Of a stretch of DNA of 7,274 bases, positions 1 through 6,580 are shown in pieces; position 1 is the first letter of the stretch, and each line of letters starts with the position of its first letter. Source of the DNA: Rhodocyclaceae bacterium (GTDB taxonomy: Bacteria > Pseudomonadota > Gammaproteobacteria > Burkholderiales > Rhodocyclaceae); the NCBI GenBank assembly GCA_017444505.1, contig JAFSWK010000259.1:1-7274 (forward strand). The letters are read 5' to 3'. A program made the translations under genes and the position numbers. Under the pieces are notes generated by a model, which saw only the letters and a program-made list of their open reading frames with translations, did no database searches and was not told the DNA's origin.

Positions 1-1791
1 GCCCGCCTGCTTGGCCTGATACATGGCTTCGTCAGCGCGTTTGAGCAGCACGTCAAAATCTTCGCCGGGCACCCATTCGCTGACTCCGGCACTGAAGGTA
101 ATCAGCAGCCGCTGGTCGTTGGCGAGGAAATAGGCGCGCGTGAGTTCGCGCTGCAAGCGCACCAGCGCATCGGCGGCGTTTTCCAGCGAAGTGTCCGGAT
201 AGATGATGACGAATTCTTCGCCGCCCATGCGTGAGATGCTGTCGCTCGGGCGCAGGTTCTGGCGCACGACGCTGGTCAGGTGAATCAGCGCCTGGTCGCC
301 CACGTCGTGCCCGTGCGTGTCGTTGAGCGCCTTGAAGTTGTCCAGATCCAGCAGGCCGACGCAAATCGGCGCGCGATGGCGCTGCGAACGGGCGGCCTCG
401 CGCATGAAGGTTTCCTGCATCCCGCGCCGGTTTTGTACGCCGGTGAGCTGGTCGTGACGCATCAGGTGGCTGGCCTGTTCCAGTTCCGCCTGCAATTCGG
501 CGATGCGCTGCTCGGCCTGCTGCGCGCGGTCGCGCGCGGAGACCAGTTCATCATGCGCACGCTGGGTTTCTTCGCGGATGGAGGCGGTTTCCTGAATGAC
601 GACGTCGAGCACGTCGCGGATCTGCTGGATGTCTTTGGCATCGTTGAGGCGCGGCAAGGCATCCGAGAGCGTGCCGTGATACGAGCCGGTGCTCTCGGTC
701 ATGCTCGCCAACTGCGCGATGAAGCCGGTGAGCAGTTCGCGCAGCGATTGCTGCGATTGCACCAGATCGTGCTTCAACTGGCCTTGCCGGTCGATCACTT
801 CTTTCAGGCAGGTTTCGGCGTCATCGAGCGCGCGCATATCGTTGGGCGTCGACAAGACCTGCCGCAAACGCCCAATCTGCCCGGGCATCCATTGGTCATC
901 GACGACCAGCACATCAATGTTTTCCAGCAGCAATTGCAGCAAATGCAGCAGACCGGCGCGCACTTCGCCCATGTCGCCAGCGAGGATTTCGACGTGGAAA
1001 GCAAATGGCCGCAACTGCCGCACCAGCTCGGAGAGTTGCTCCATCGAACCCACCGCGCGCGCCTGCGCGGCCAGTCGCCCGGCTTCCTTGAGCAATTCCG
1101 GCGCATCCTGCAACAGCGGCGGCGCGATCGTTTCCAGCACCACGCCAAACAGTTCGCGCAGCTGTGCAATCATCTCGCCCGCATCGCCCTCGGCGGCAAC
1201 TTGCAACGCGCCCCGCGACGCACGAGCCATCGGCGAAGCGCCCCGCGCGACGGGACGGCTCGTTGGCGCAGACTCAGGCGGCAATTCGCCTTCCAGCACC
1301 GCCTCGCCGCCGCCTTCGGGCGTGCGCGCCCACGCCTGCAACAGCCCTTGCAGGCGCGAATACAGCATGGAGGCGCTTTGCGTGAGCAGCACACGGTCGA
1401 GCGATTCGCGCTTGCGCGCCGTCGTCCAGCCCGCCTGGTTCGTTTCCCACTGGCGCAGCAACTGGTCAATCAGCGTGTTCCACTGCATCTCTTCGTCGGG
1501 CGAAAACGCTTTCAGCCATTGCGAAAACGCCTTTTCCGCCTCTTCCAAGTTCGCCTCGCCCAGCGCCGCCTGCATCTGCTTGATGGCGCGCGTCTGCTCG
1601 CCGCCCTGCGCGGGCAGGCGGGAAGCAATTTTCTTCAACAGCGAATCAATGCCCTGCAAGACATTCGGTTCTTTCGCCACTTCATAATAGAGGGCAGCGA
1701 AGTTTTCCGGCGACGGCTGCAAGCGGCGCTTGGCCAGCAGTACCAGAACATCACGGGCAATTTCAGAAGGGGAAGGTTGTTGTGCGGCCAT
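1..1791 (-). CDS. GGDEF diguanylate cyclase, soluble, C-terminal end missing at window edge
   Basis: Diguanylate cyclases condense two GTP into cyclic di-GMP, a second messenger for biofilm and motility. The frame is open from ATG at 1791 to the left edge, giving 597 visible residues. The catalytic domain starts near residue 440 (HDQLTG 446-451), has the metal-binding LLDLDNFK segment (D482, D484), an active-type GGEEF loop at 523-527, and the inhibitory I-site RPSD at 514-517, exactly five residues before GGEEF. The visible end (582-597, LLKRADEAMYQAKQAG) is the usual closing helix, so probably only a few tens of residues are missing. Residues 1-380 are mostly helical with no recognised sensor domain, and about 385-440 looks like a coiled coil. 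No signal peptide or membrane segment is visible, so it should be cytoplasmic. The start is chosen because MAAQQPSPSEIARDVL begins the conserved-looking N-terminal region, although no good Shine-Dalgarno precedes it. It is transcribed divergently from leuC. The family call is secure; the input signal is unknown. Confidence 0.93.
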   Translation of the reverse strand, partial: MAAQQPSPSEIARDVLVLLAKRRLQPSPENFAALYYEVAKEPNVLQGIDSLLKKIASRLPAQGGEQTRAIKQMQAALGEANLEEAEKAFSQWLKAFSPDEEMQWNTLIDQLLRQWETNQAGWTTARKRESLDRVLLTQSASMLYSRLQGLLQAWARTPEGGGEAVLEGELPPESAPTSRPVARGASPMARASRGALQVAAEGDAGEMIAQLRELFGVVLETIAPPLLQDAPELLKEAGRLAAQARAVGSMEQLSELVRQLRPFAFHVEILAGDMGEVRAGLLHLLQLLLENIDVLVVDDQWMPGQIGRLRQVLSTPNDMRALDDAETCLKEVIDRQGQLKHDLVQSQQSLRELLTGFIAQLASMTESTGSYHGTLSDALPRLNDAKDIQQIRDVLDVVIQETASIREETQRAHDELVSARDRAQQAEQRIAELQAELEQASHLMRHDQLTGVQNRRGMQETFMREAARSQRHRAPICVGLLDLDNFKALNDTHGHDVGDQALIHLTSVVRQNLRPSDSISRMGGEEFVIIYPDTSLENAADALVRLQRELTRAYFLANDQRLLITFSAGVSEWVPGEDFDVLLKRADEAMYQAKQAG

Positions 1792-1970
1792 GACCGAAAC
1801 CCATAAAGACAATGGCAGGCCACTGTCAGCCCGCCAAAACGTTGCGGAAACGAAGCAGGAAAGCCGCGAACCTTACCACGACGCGCCGCCCGGCGCTTTG
1901 ACCAAAACGGTGCACTGTTGCACGCCAAGCTGTGAAATAATGCGCGGTCACTCAGCCCAACCGCAAGTCC
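1792..1970. promoter_or_regulatory. Divergent intergenic region between the cyclase gene and leuC
   Basis: These 179 bases separate two divergent genes and must hold start signals for both. For leuC, AATAAT at 1936-1941 matches five of six bases of a sigma-70 -10 box and would give a leader of only about 20-25 bases. TTGACC at 1898-1903 matches five of six bases of a -35 box, but lies 32 bases from that -10, so the two do not form a normal pair. A short palindrome, GTGCA-ctgt-TGCAC at 1910-1923, sits just upstream of the -10 candidate and could be an operator. No leucine-codon-rich leader peptide and no attenuator hairpin are visible. No strong Shine-Dalgarno precedes leuC (CGCAAG is the nearest purine-rich stretch). 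The role of the region is secure by position; the individual elements are weak candidates. Confidence 0.45.
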
Positions 1971-3389
1971 ATGAGCGCAAAAACACTGTACCAGAAACTG
2001 TGGGATAGCCACCTTGTCCGCGAAGAAGCCGACGGCACCGGCCTACTCTACATCGACCGCCACCTGATTCACGAAGTCACCAGCCCGCAGGCGTTTGAAG
2101 GCTTGCGTCTGGCCGGACGCCAGCCGTGGCGCAGCCGCTCCATCGTCGCCACCGCCGACCACAACACTCCCACGGACAACTGGGAAGCGGGCATTGCAGG
2201 CATTTCCGACCCAATTTCCCGCCAGCAGATTGAAACGCTGGACAGCAACCTGCGCGGCCAGAACGTGCTGGCCTATTTCCCGTTCCGCGATTCGCGCCAA
2301 GGCATCGTGCACGTCATCGGTCCGGAAAACGGCGCCACCTTGCCGGGCATGACCGTCGTCTGCGGCGATTCGCACACCTCCACGCACGGCGCGTTTGCCT
2401 GTCTGGCGCACGGCATCGGCACGTCCGAAGTCGAACACGTCTTGGCCACGCAATGCCTGTTGCAGAAAAAATCCCGCACCATGCTCATTCGCGTCGACGG
2501 GCAAACTGGCGCAGGCGTCACCGCCAAAGACATCGCCCTGGCCATCATCGGGCGCATCGGCACCGCCGGCGGCACCGGCTACGCCATCGAATTTGCCGGC
2601 AGCGCCATCACTGCCCTCAGCATGGAAGGGCGCATGACCTTGTGCAACATGGCCATCGAAGGCGGCGCCCGCATGGGCTTTGTCGCTGTCGATGACGTCA
2701 CCATCGACTACCTGCGTGGCCGCCCCTTCGCGCCCGAAGGCGAACAATGGGAACAGGCCGTCGCCTACTGGAAAACCCTGCATTCGGATGACGGCGCGGT
2801 ATTCGACCAGACCATTGTTATCGACGCAGCCAGCATCGTGCCGCAAATCACCTGGGGCACCTCGCCCGAAATGGTCACCGGCATTGACGGCGTCGTGCCC
2901 GACCCGGCGCAGGAAGCCGACCCCGTGCGACGGGAAGGCATGACCCGCGCCCTGCAATACATGGATTTGACGCCCGGCACGCCGATGGAAAGCATTTCGG
3001 TCGACCGCGTCTTCATCGGCTCGTGCACCAACTCGCGCATTGAAGACTTGCGCGCCGCCGCGCACATCGTGCAAGGCAAGCGCATCGCCGCCAACATCAA
3101 GCAGGCGCTTGCCGTGCCCGGCTCCGGTCTGGTCAAACGGCAGGCCGAAGCCGAAGGGCTGGACAAAATTTTCACCGCTGCCGGTTTTGAATGGCGCGAA
3201 CCGGGCTGTTCCATGTGTCTGGCGATGAATAACGACCGCCTCGGCGCGGGCGAACGCTGCGCCTCCACGTCCAACCGCAATTTTGAAGGCCGTCAGGGTG
3301 CGGGCGGGCGCACGCATCTGGTCAGCCCCGCCATGGCAGCGGCGGCAGCCATTGCCGGTCACTTTACCGACGTGCGCCGTCTGGCCTGA
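1971..3389 (+). CDS. leuC: 3-isopropylmalate dehydratase, large subunit
   Basis: With LeuD this forms isopropylmalate isomerase, the second step of leucine biosynthesis, which converts 2-isopropylmalate to 3-isopropylmalate through a dehydrated intermediate in the cytoplasm. The 472 residues match the usual length (E. coli about 466) and align end to end with the aconitase-superfamily large subunit: N-terminal LLYIDRHLIHEVTSPQAF near 25-42, DHN at 63-65, CGDSHTSTHGAF at 131-142, FIGSCTNSRIEDL around C352, and EPGCSMCLAMNNDR with C413 and C416. C352, C413 and C416 are the expected ligands of the catalytic [4Fe-4S] cluster, so the enzyme should be active. The ATG at 1971 fits the family N-terminus (MSAKTLYQKLWDSH). 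It is the first gene of the plus-strand unit and is followed after 43 bases by the small lipoprotein gene rather than directly by leuD. Confidence 0.98.
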   Translation: MSAKTLYQKLWDSHLVREEADGTGLLYIDRHLIHEVTSPQAFEGLRLAGRQPWRSRSIVATADHNTPTDNWEAGIAGISDPISRQQIETLDSNLRGQNVLAYFPFRDSRQGIVHVIGPENGATLPGMTVVCGDSHTSTHGAFACLAHGIGTSEVEHVLATQCLLQKKSRTMLIRVDGQTGAGVTAKDIALAIIGRIGTAGGTGYAIEFAGSAITALSMEGRMTLCNMAIEGGARMGFVAVDDVTIDYLRGRPFAPEGEQWEQAVAYWKTLHSDDGAVFDQTIVIDAASIVPQITWGTSPEMVTGIDGVVPDPAQEADPVRREGMTRALQYMDLTPGTPMESISVDRVFIGSCTNSRIEDLRAAAHIVQGKRIAANIKQALAVPGSGLVKRQAEAEGLDKIFTAAGFEWREPGCSMCLAMNNDRLGAGERCASTSNRNFEGRQGAGGRTHLVSPAMAAAAAIAGHFTDVRRLA

Positions 3390-3418
3390 CTTTTCTTTTC
3401 CCTCTCCCATCCTTTCAC

Positions 3419-3423
3419 GGAGG
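3419..3423 (+). promoter_or_regulatory. Strong Shine-Dalgarno (GGAGG) of the lipoprotein gene
   Basis: GGAGG lies nine bases before the ATG at 3433 and is the clearest ribosome binding site in the window. It follows an unbroken 19-base pyrimidine tract (3390-3408), which should keep the site unstructured. It supports the 41-codon ORF as a real, well-translated gene. Confidence 0.8.
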
Positions 3424-3432
3424 TACCCCGTC

Positions 3433-3558
3433 ATGAAAAAACTTCCCCTGAGTCTCGCCTGCCTCATCGCGCTGGGCACTGCCGCCTGCAACACCGTCAA
3501 GGGCGTTGGCCGGGATATTCAAAAAGGCGGTCAGGCCATTGAAAAAGCCGCGCAATAA
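3433..3558 (+). CDS. Entericidin A/B-family small lipoprotein
   Basis: This is a 41-residue precursor: a basic start (MKKLPL), a hydrophobic core (LACLIALGTAA) and a lipobox TAAC with the lipidated cysteine at residue 19. The mature peptide is about 23 residues, CNTVKGVGRDIQKGGQAIEK plus three residues. The pattern CNT-x2-GVG-x-DI-x2-GG-x-AI is typical of the entericidin family; E. coli EcnB has CNTTRGVGEDI. In E. coli, EcnA and EcnB were described as an antidote/toxin lipoprotein pair linked to stationary-phase lysis, but single copies in other bacteria are of unclear function. N20 after the cysteine, rather than D, favours sorting to the outer membrane by the Lol system if the E. coli +2 rule applies. 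It has a strong ribosome binding site, and its stop codon overlaps the leuD start by one base (TAATG), so the two are probably translationally coupled. No second entericidin partner is visible in the window. Confidence 0.9.
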   Translation: MKKLPLSLACLIALGTAACNTVKGVGRDIQKGGQAIEKAAQ

Positions 3559-4196
3559 TGGACGCCTTTACCCATCTCGACGCTCTGGTGGCGCCGCTTG
3601 ACCGCAACAACGTCGATACCGACGCCATCATCCCCAAGCAATTCCTCAAATCCATCCAGCGTTCCGGCTTCGGCCCCAATGCGTTTGACGAATGGCGCTA
3701 TCTGGACGTTGGCCAGCCCGGGCAGGATTGTTCCGCGCGCCCGAAAAATCCCGATTTTCCGCTCAATCAGGCGCGCTTTGACGGCGCGCAGATTTTGCTC
3801 ACGCGGCAAAATTTCGGCTGCGGCTCGTCGCGCGAACACGCCCCGTGGGCGCTGCTTGATTACGGTTTTCGCGTCATTCTGGCCGAATCGTTTGCCGACA
3901 TTTTCTTCAACAACTGCTTCAAAAACGGCATCCTGCCCATCGTCCTTCCTGCGGCGGAAATTGAAACCCTGTTTCAGCAAACGCTGGCCACGCCCGGCTA
4001 TCGTCTGTCCATCGACCTGCCCACGCAGCGCATCCAGTGTCCGGACGGGCGCAGCATCGCTTTTGAAGTCGACGCTTTCCGCAAGGAATGCCTGCTCAAC
4101 GGCTGGGACGACATCGGCCTGACCCTGCGCCATGCCGACGCCATCCGCGCCTTTGAAGCCGCCCACCGCGAACGTCACCCGTACTTTTTCCGCTGA
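3558..4196 (+). CDS. leuD: 3-isopropylmalate dehydratase, small subunit
   Basis: This is the small (swivel-domain) subunit of isopropylmalate isomerase; it completes the active site formed with LeuC. The 212 residues compare with about 201 in E. coli. Family signatures are LDRNNVDTDAIIPKQFLK near 14-31, GFGPNAFDEWRYLD at 37-50, the substrate-loop motif NFGCGSSREHAPWAL at 85-99, SFADIFFNNCF, and near the C-terminus IGLTLRHADAIRAFE. The chosen ATG shares its A with the last base of the lipoprotein TAA, and no convincing Shine-Dalgarno lies upstream (the preceding codons are GAAAAAGCC). Initiation therefore probably depends on ribosomes ending the lipoprotein ORF. leuB follows after 32 bases. 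Nothing suggests truncation or damage. Confidence 0.98.
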   Translation: MDAFTHLDALVAPLDRNNVDTDAIIPKQFLKSIQRSGFGPNAFDEWRYLDVGQPGQDCSARPKNPDFPLNQARFDGAQILLTRQNFGCGSSREHAPWALLDYGFRVILAESFADIFFNNCFKNGILPIVLPAAEIETLFQQTLATPGYRLSIDLPTQRIQCPDGRSIAFEVDAFRKECLLNGWDDIGLTLRHADAIRAFEAAHRERHPYFFR

Positions 4197-4215
4197 ACAA
4201 CAACAAACCTGCAAC

Positions 4216-4220
4216 AAGGA
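4216..4220 (+). promoter_or_regulatory. Shine-Dalgarno (AAGGA) of leuB
   Basis: AAGGA ends eight bases before the leuB ATG at 4229, a normal spacing, and supports that start. The surrounding 32-base leuD-leuB gap is A/C-rich and shows no hairpin or terminator. Confidence 0.65.
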
Positions 4221-4228
4221 ATCTTTCC

Positions 4229-5281
4229 ATGAAAATCTGCGTGCTGCCCGGCGACGGCATCGGCCCCGAAATCACCCGCGAAGCCGTGCGCGTACTGCAA
4301 GCACTGGTGCCGCAAGCCGAGGTAGAAGAAGCCCTGCTCGGCGGCATCGCCGTCGACACCACCGGCTCGCCCTATCCCGACGCCACCCGCGCGCTTGCCC
4401 GCGCAGCCGATGCCGTGCTGCTCGGCGCCGTCGGCGGCCCGAAATGGGACAACCTTCCCCGCGAACAACGTCCCGAACGCGGCTTGCTGGGCATTCGTCA
4501 AGACCTCGGCCTGTTCGCCAACCTGCGCCCGGCCATCCTCTATAAGGAACTCGCCAACGCCTCGTCCCTGAAACCCGAACTGGTCGCCGGGCTGGACATT
4601 CTCATCGTGCGCGAACTCACCGGCGACATTTACTTCGGCCAGCCGCGCGGCGTGGAAATGCGCGACGGCCAGCGTTTCGGCTTCAACACCATGCACTACA
4701 ACGAAGGCGAAATCCGCCGCATCGGGCGCGTGGCTTTTGAAGCTGCGCGCAAGCGCGGCAAGCGGCTGTGCTCGGTCGACAAAATGAACGTGCTGGAAAC
4801 CACGCAGTTGTGGCGCGACGTAATGAACGAACTCGCCCCGGAATATCCGGATGTCACGCTCTCGCACATGCTCGTCGACAACTGCGCCATGCAGCTTGTG
4901 CGCGAACCGAGGCAATTTGACGTCATCGTCACCGGCAACCTCTTTGGCGACATTCTTTCCGACGAAGCCGCCATGCTCACCGGCTCCATCGGCATGTTGC
5001 CCTCGGCCTCGCTGGACGAGCGCAACAAAGGGCTGTTTGAACCCTCGCACGGCTCGGCGCCGGACATTGCCGGCAAAAACGTCGCCAACCCGCTGGCCAC
5101 CATTCTTTCGGTCGCCATGATGCTGCGCTACACCTTCAATCTGGAAACCGAAGCTGCCCGCATTGAAGCCGCCGTCCAGAAAGTGCTGGCGCAAGGGCTG
5201 CGCACTGCCGACATTGCCGAAGGCGGCACACGCACCATCGGCACCACAGAGATGGGCGACGCCGTGCTGGCCGCACTGTAA
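4229..5281 (+). CDS. leuB: 3-isopropylmalate dehydrogenase
   Basis: LeuB carries out NAD-dependent oxidative decarboxylation of 3-isopropylmalate, the third leucine-specific step. The 350 residues are a complete beta-decarboxylating dehydrogenase. They contain LPGDGIGPEI at the N-terminus, GAVGGPKWD at 66-74, substrate arginines R90, R100 and R128, catalytic Y135 (TGDIYFGQPRG) and K185 (VDKMNVLE), metal-binding D217, D241 and D245 (NLFGDILSDEAA), and the NAD-binding loop HGSAPDIAGKNVANPLA. Every catalytic residue expected for the family is present. The fit at position 217/241/245 follows the numbering I know for the Thermus enzyme. ATG 4229 is supported by the AAGGA site and by the start MKICVLPGDGIGPEI. 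It lies between leuD (32-base gap) and asd (37-base gap) in the same operon. Confidence 0.98.
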   Translation: MKICVLPGDGIGPEITREAVRVLQALVPQAEVEEALLGGIAVDTTGSPYPDATRALARAADAVLLGAVGGPKWDNLPREQRPERGLLGIRQDLGLFANLRPAILYKELANASSLKPELVAGLDILIVRELTGDIYFGQPRGVEMRDGQRFGFNTMHYNEGEIRRIGRVAFEAARKRGKRLCSVDKMNVLETTQLWRDVMNELAPEYPDVTLSHMLVDNCAMQLVREPRQFDVIVTGNLFGDILSDEAAMLTGSIGMLPSASLDERNKGLFEPSHGSAPDIAGKNVANPLATILSVAMMLRYTFNLETEAARIEAAVQKVLAQGLRTADIAEGGTRTIGTTEMGDAVLAAL

Positions 5282-5318
5282 CACTTTCCCCTTTCTTATC
5301 ACTTCTTTGAGAACCCAC

Positions 5319-6452
5319 ATGAAAACCACAGGACTTATCGGCTGGCGCGGCATGGTCGGCTCCGTACTCATGCAGCGCATGGCCGAAGAAAACGACTTCG
5401 CCCTTTTCAACCCCCGTTATTTCTCCACCTCCAACGCCGGCGGCACTGCCCCCGTCTTCGGCGGCAAGGAAGCCGACAGCCCGCTGCTCGACGCGCACAA
5501 CCTCAAGGCTCTGGCCGCCTGCGACATCCTCGTCTCCTGTCAGGGTGGCGACTACACCAACGCCACCTACGCCAAGCTGCGCGAATCCGGCTGGAAAGGT
5601 CACTGGATTGACGCCGCCAGCACCCTGCGCATGAAAGAGCACACCGTCATCGTGCTCGACCCGGTCAATGAAAACGTCATCCGCGACGCGCTGGCGCGCG
5701 GCGGGCGCGACTGGATTGGCGGCAACTGCACCGTCTCGCTGATGCTCATGGCGCTGGGCGGTCTGTTCCACGCCAACCTGGTGGAATGGATTTCCGCCAT
5801 GACCTACCAGGCCGCCTCTGGTGCCGGTGCGCAAAACATGCGCGAACTGCTCGCCCAGATGGGCGCGCTGCACAGCGCCGTGGCCGACGACCTGGCGAAC
5901 CCCGCCTGCGCCATTCTCGACATCGACCGCAAAGTCTCAAACACCCTGCGCAGCGCCGAATTCCCCACCAAAAACTTCCGCAACACCGCCCTGGCCGGCA
6001 GCCTCATCCCGTGGATTGACGTCCCGGTTGAAAACGGCCAGAGCAAGGAAGAATGGAAAGGCGGCGCGGAATGTAACAAGATTTTGGGCAAGCCGCCCTT
6101 CCGCACCCCCGGCAGCATCCCTGTCGACGGCCTGTGCGTGCGCATTGGTGCCATGCGTTGTCACTCGCAAGGTTTCACCATCAAGCTCAAGAAAGACGTC
6201 CCGCTGGCGGACATCGAATCGCTCATCGCTGCTGCCAACGACTGGGTAAAAGTAGTGCCCAACGAACGCGAAGCCACCGAGCGCGAACTCACTCCCGCCG
6301 CCGTCACCGGCACGCTCACCGTCCCCGTCGGGCGTCTGCACAAAATGGCCATGGGCGGCGACTACCTCACCGCCTTCTCGGTGGGCGACCAGCTCCTGTG
6401 GGGCGCGGCAGAACCCCTGCGCAGAATGCTACGTATCTTGTTGCAGGAATAA
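5319..6452 (+). CDS. asd: Aspartate-semialdehyde dehydrogenase, Gram-negative type
   Basis: Asd performs NADPH-dependent reduction of aspartyl phosphate to aspartate semialdehyde, the branch point for diaminopimelate/lysine, threonine and methionine, and so is needed for peptidoglycan. The 377 residues (E. coli about 367) align throughout. GLIGWRGMVGSVLMQRM at 5-21 is the nucleotide-binding loop. SCQGGDYTN is at 73-81. GGNCTVSLM carries the nucleophile C137, EEWKGGAECNKIL carries substrate-side E and K residues (K247), and RIGAMRCHSQ carries R275 and the catalytic base H282. The near-invariant C-terminal FSVGDQLLWGAAEPLRRMLR is present. The frame remains open upstream to 5163 inside leuB, but ATG 5319 matches the family N-terminus. 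The ribosome binding site is modest (GAGAA just upstream). Co-transcription with leu genes joins two aspartate/pyruvate-derived amino acid routes, as in other betaproteobacteria. Confidence 0.98.
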   Translation: MKTTGLIGWRGMVGSVLMQRMAEENDFALFNPRYFSTSNAGGTAPVFGGKEADSPLLDAHNLKALAACDILVSCQGGDYTNATYAKLRESGWKGHWIDAASTLRMKEHTVIVLDPVNENVIRDALARGGRDWIGGNCTVSLMLMALGGLFHANLVEWISAMTYQAASGAGAQNMRELLAQMGALHSAVADDLANPACAILDIDRKVSNTLRSAEFPTKNFRNTALAGSLIPWIDVPVENGQSKEEWKGGAECNKILGKPPFRTPGSIPVDGLCVRIGAMRCHSQGFTIKLKKDVPLADIESLIAAANDWVKVVPNEREATERELTPAAVTGTLTVPVGRLHKMAMGGDYLTAFSVGDQLLWGAAEPLRRMLRILLQE

Positions 6453-6580
6453 CCCAGTCTGGCCAAATCGCAACAGAAAAGTGCCGGGAAGAACGTAAAA
6501 AAGCAAGCAAATTGTTACGCAACGTGATATTTTTAACGGCACTCTTCCCTTTTTCCCCGAATCACTTCGCTGGATTATCC
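6453..6580 (+). promoter_or_regulatory. asd-fimV intergenic region with AT-rich core; possible fimV promoter
   Basis: This 128-base gap is much longer than the others in the unit, which suggests a control point. Its centre (about 6492-6536) is clearly more AT-rich than the surroundings. TTGTTA at 6512-6517 and GATATT at 6526-6531 resemble sigma-70 hexamers but are not correctly spaced from each other, so no convincing promoter pair is assigned. The end of the gap (6541-6557) is pyrimidine-rich. The fimV ATG is preceded only by a weak TGGA. Confidence 0.35.
6476..6547. repeat. Imperfect inverted repeat flanking the AT-rich core
   Basis: The arms at 6476-6486 and 6537-6547 are complementary: a perfect seven-base core (AGTGCCG / CGGCACT), then one A:C mismatch, then three more pairs (GAA / TTC). 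The loop is about 50 bases, longer than a typical intrinsic terminator, and only a short T-run (6550-6554) follows. It could be a weak or conditional terminator between asd and fimV, a looping operator, or chance. Confidence 0.35.

Noticed and set aside
280..1806. A 508-codon plus-strand ORF opposite the cyclase gene
   Set aside because: It is antisense to a strongly supported GGDEF reading frame and its translation is His/Gln/Arg/Leu-rich with no recognisable domain. Long antisense frames are common in GC-rich genes.
1898..1941. TTGACC and AATAAT as one sigma-70 promoter
   Set aside because: The two hexamers are 32 bases apart, about twice the normal spacer, so they cannot be called a pair.
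1792..1970. A leucine leader peptide or T-box ahead of leuC
   Set aside because: I found no short ORF with a run of Leu codons, no terminator hairpin with a T-run, and no room for a T-box if the -10 candidate is used.
2043..3500. A 485-codon minus-strand ORF opposite leuC
   Set aside because: It mirrors leuC, whose alignment and iron-sulphur cysteines are secure. The antisense translation is Gly/Ala/Asp-rich low complexity without a family.
5163..5318. An upstream in-frame extension of asd into leuB
   Set aside because: The family N-terminus begins at ATG 5319 (MKTTGLIGWRGMVGS). The 52 extra codons overlap leuB and show no Asd similarity.
4175..5410. A 411-codon minus-strand ORF opposite leuB and the asd start
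   Set aside because: It has the same antisense composition effect, has no recognisable domain, and covers two real genes in full or part.
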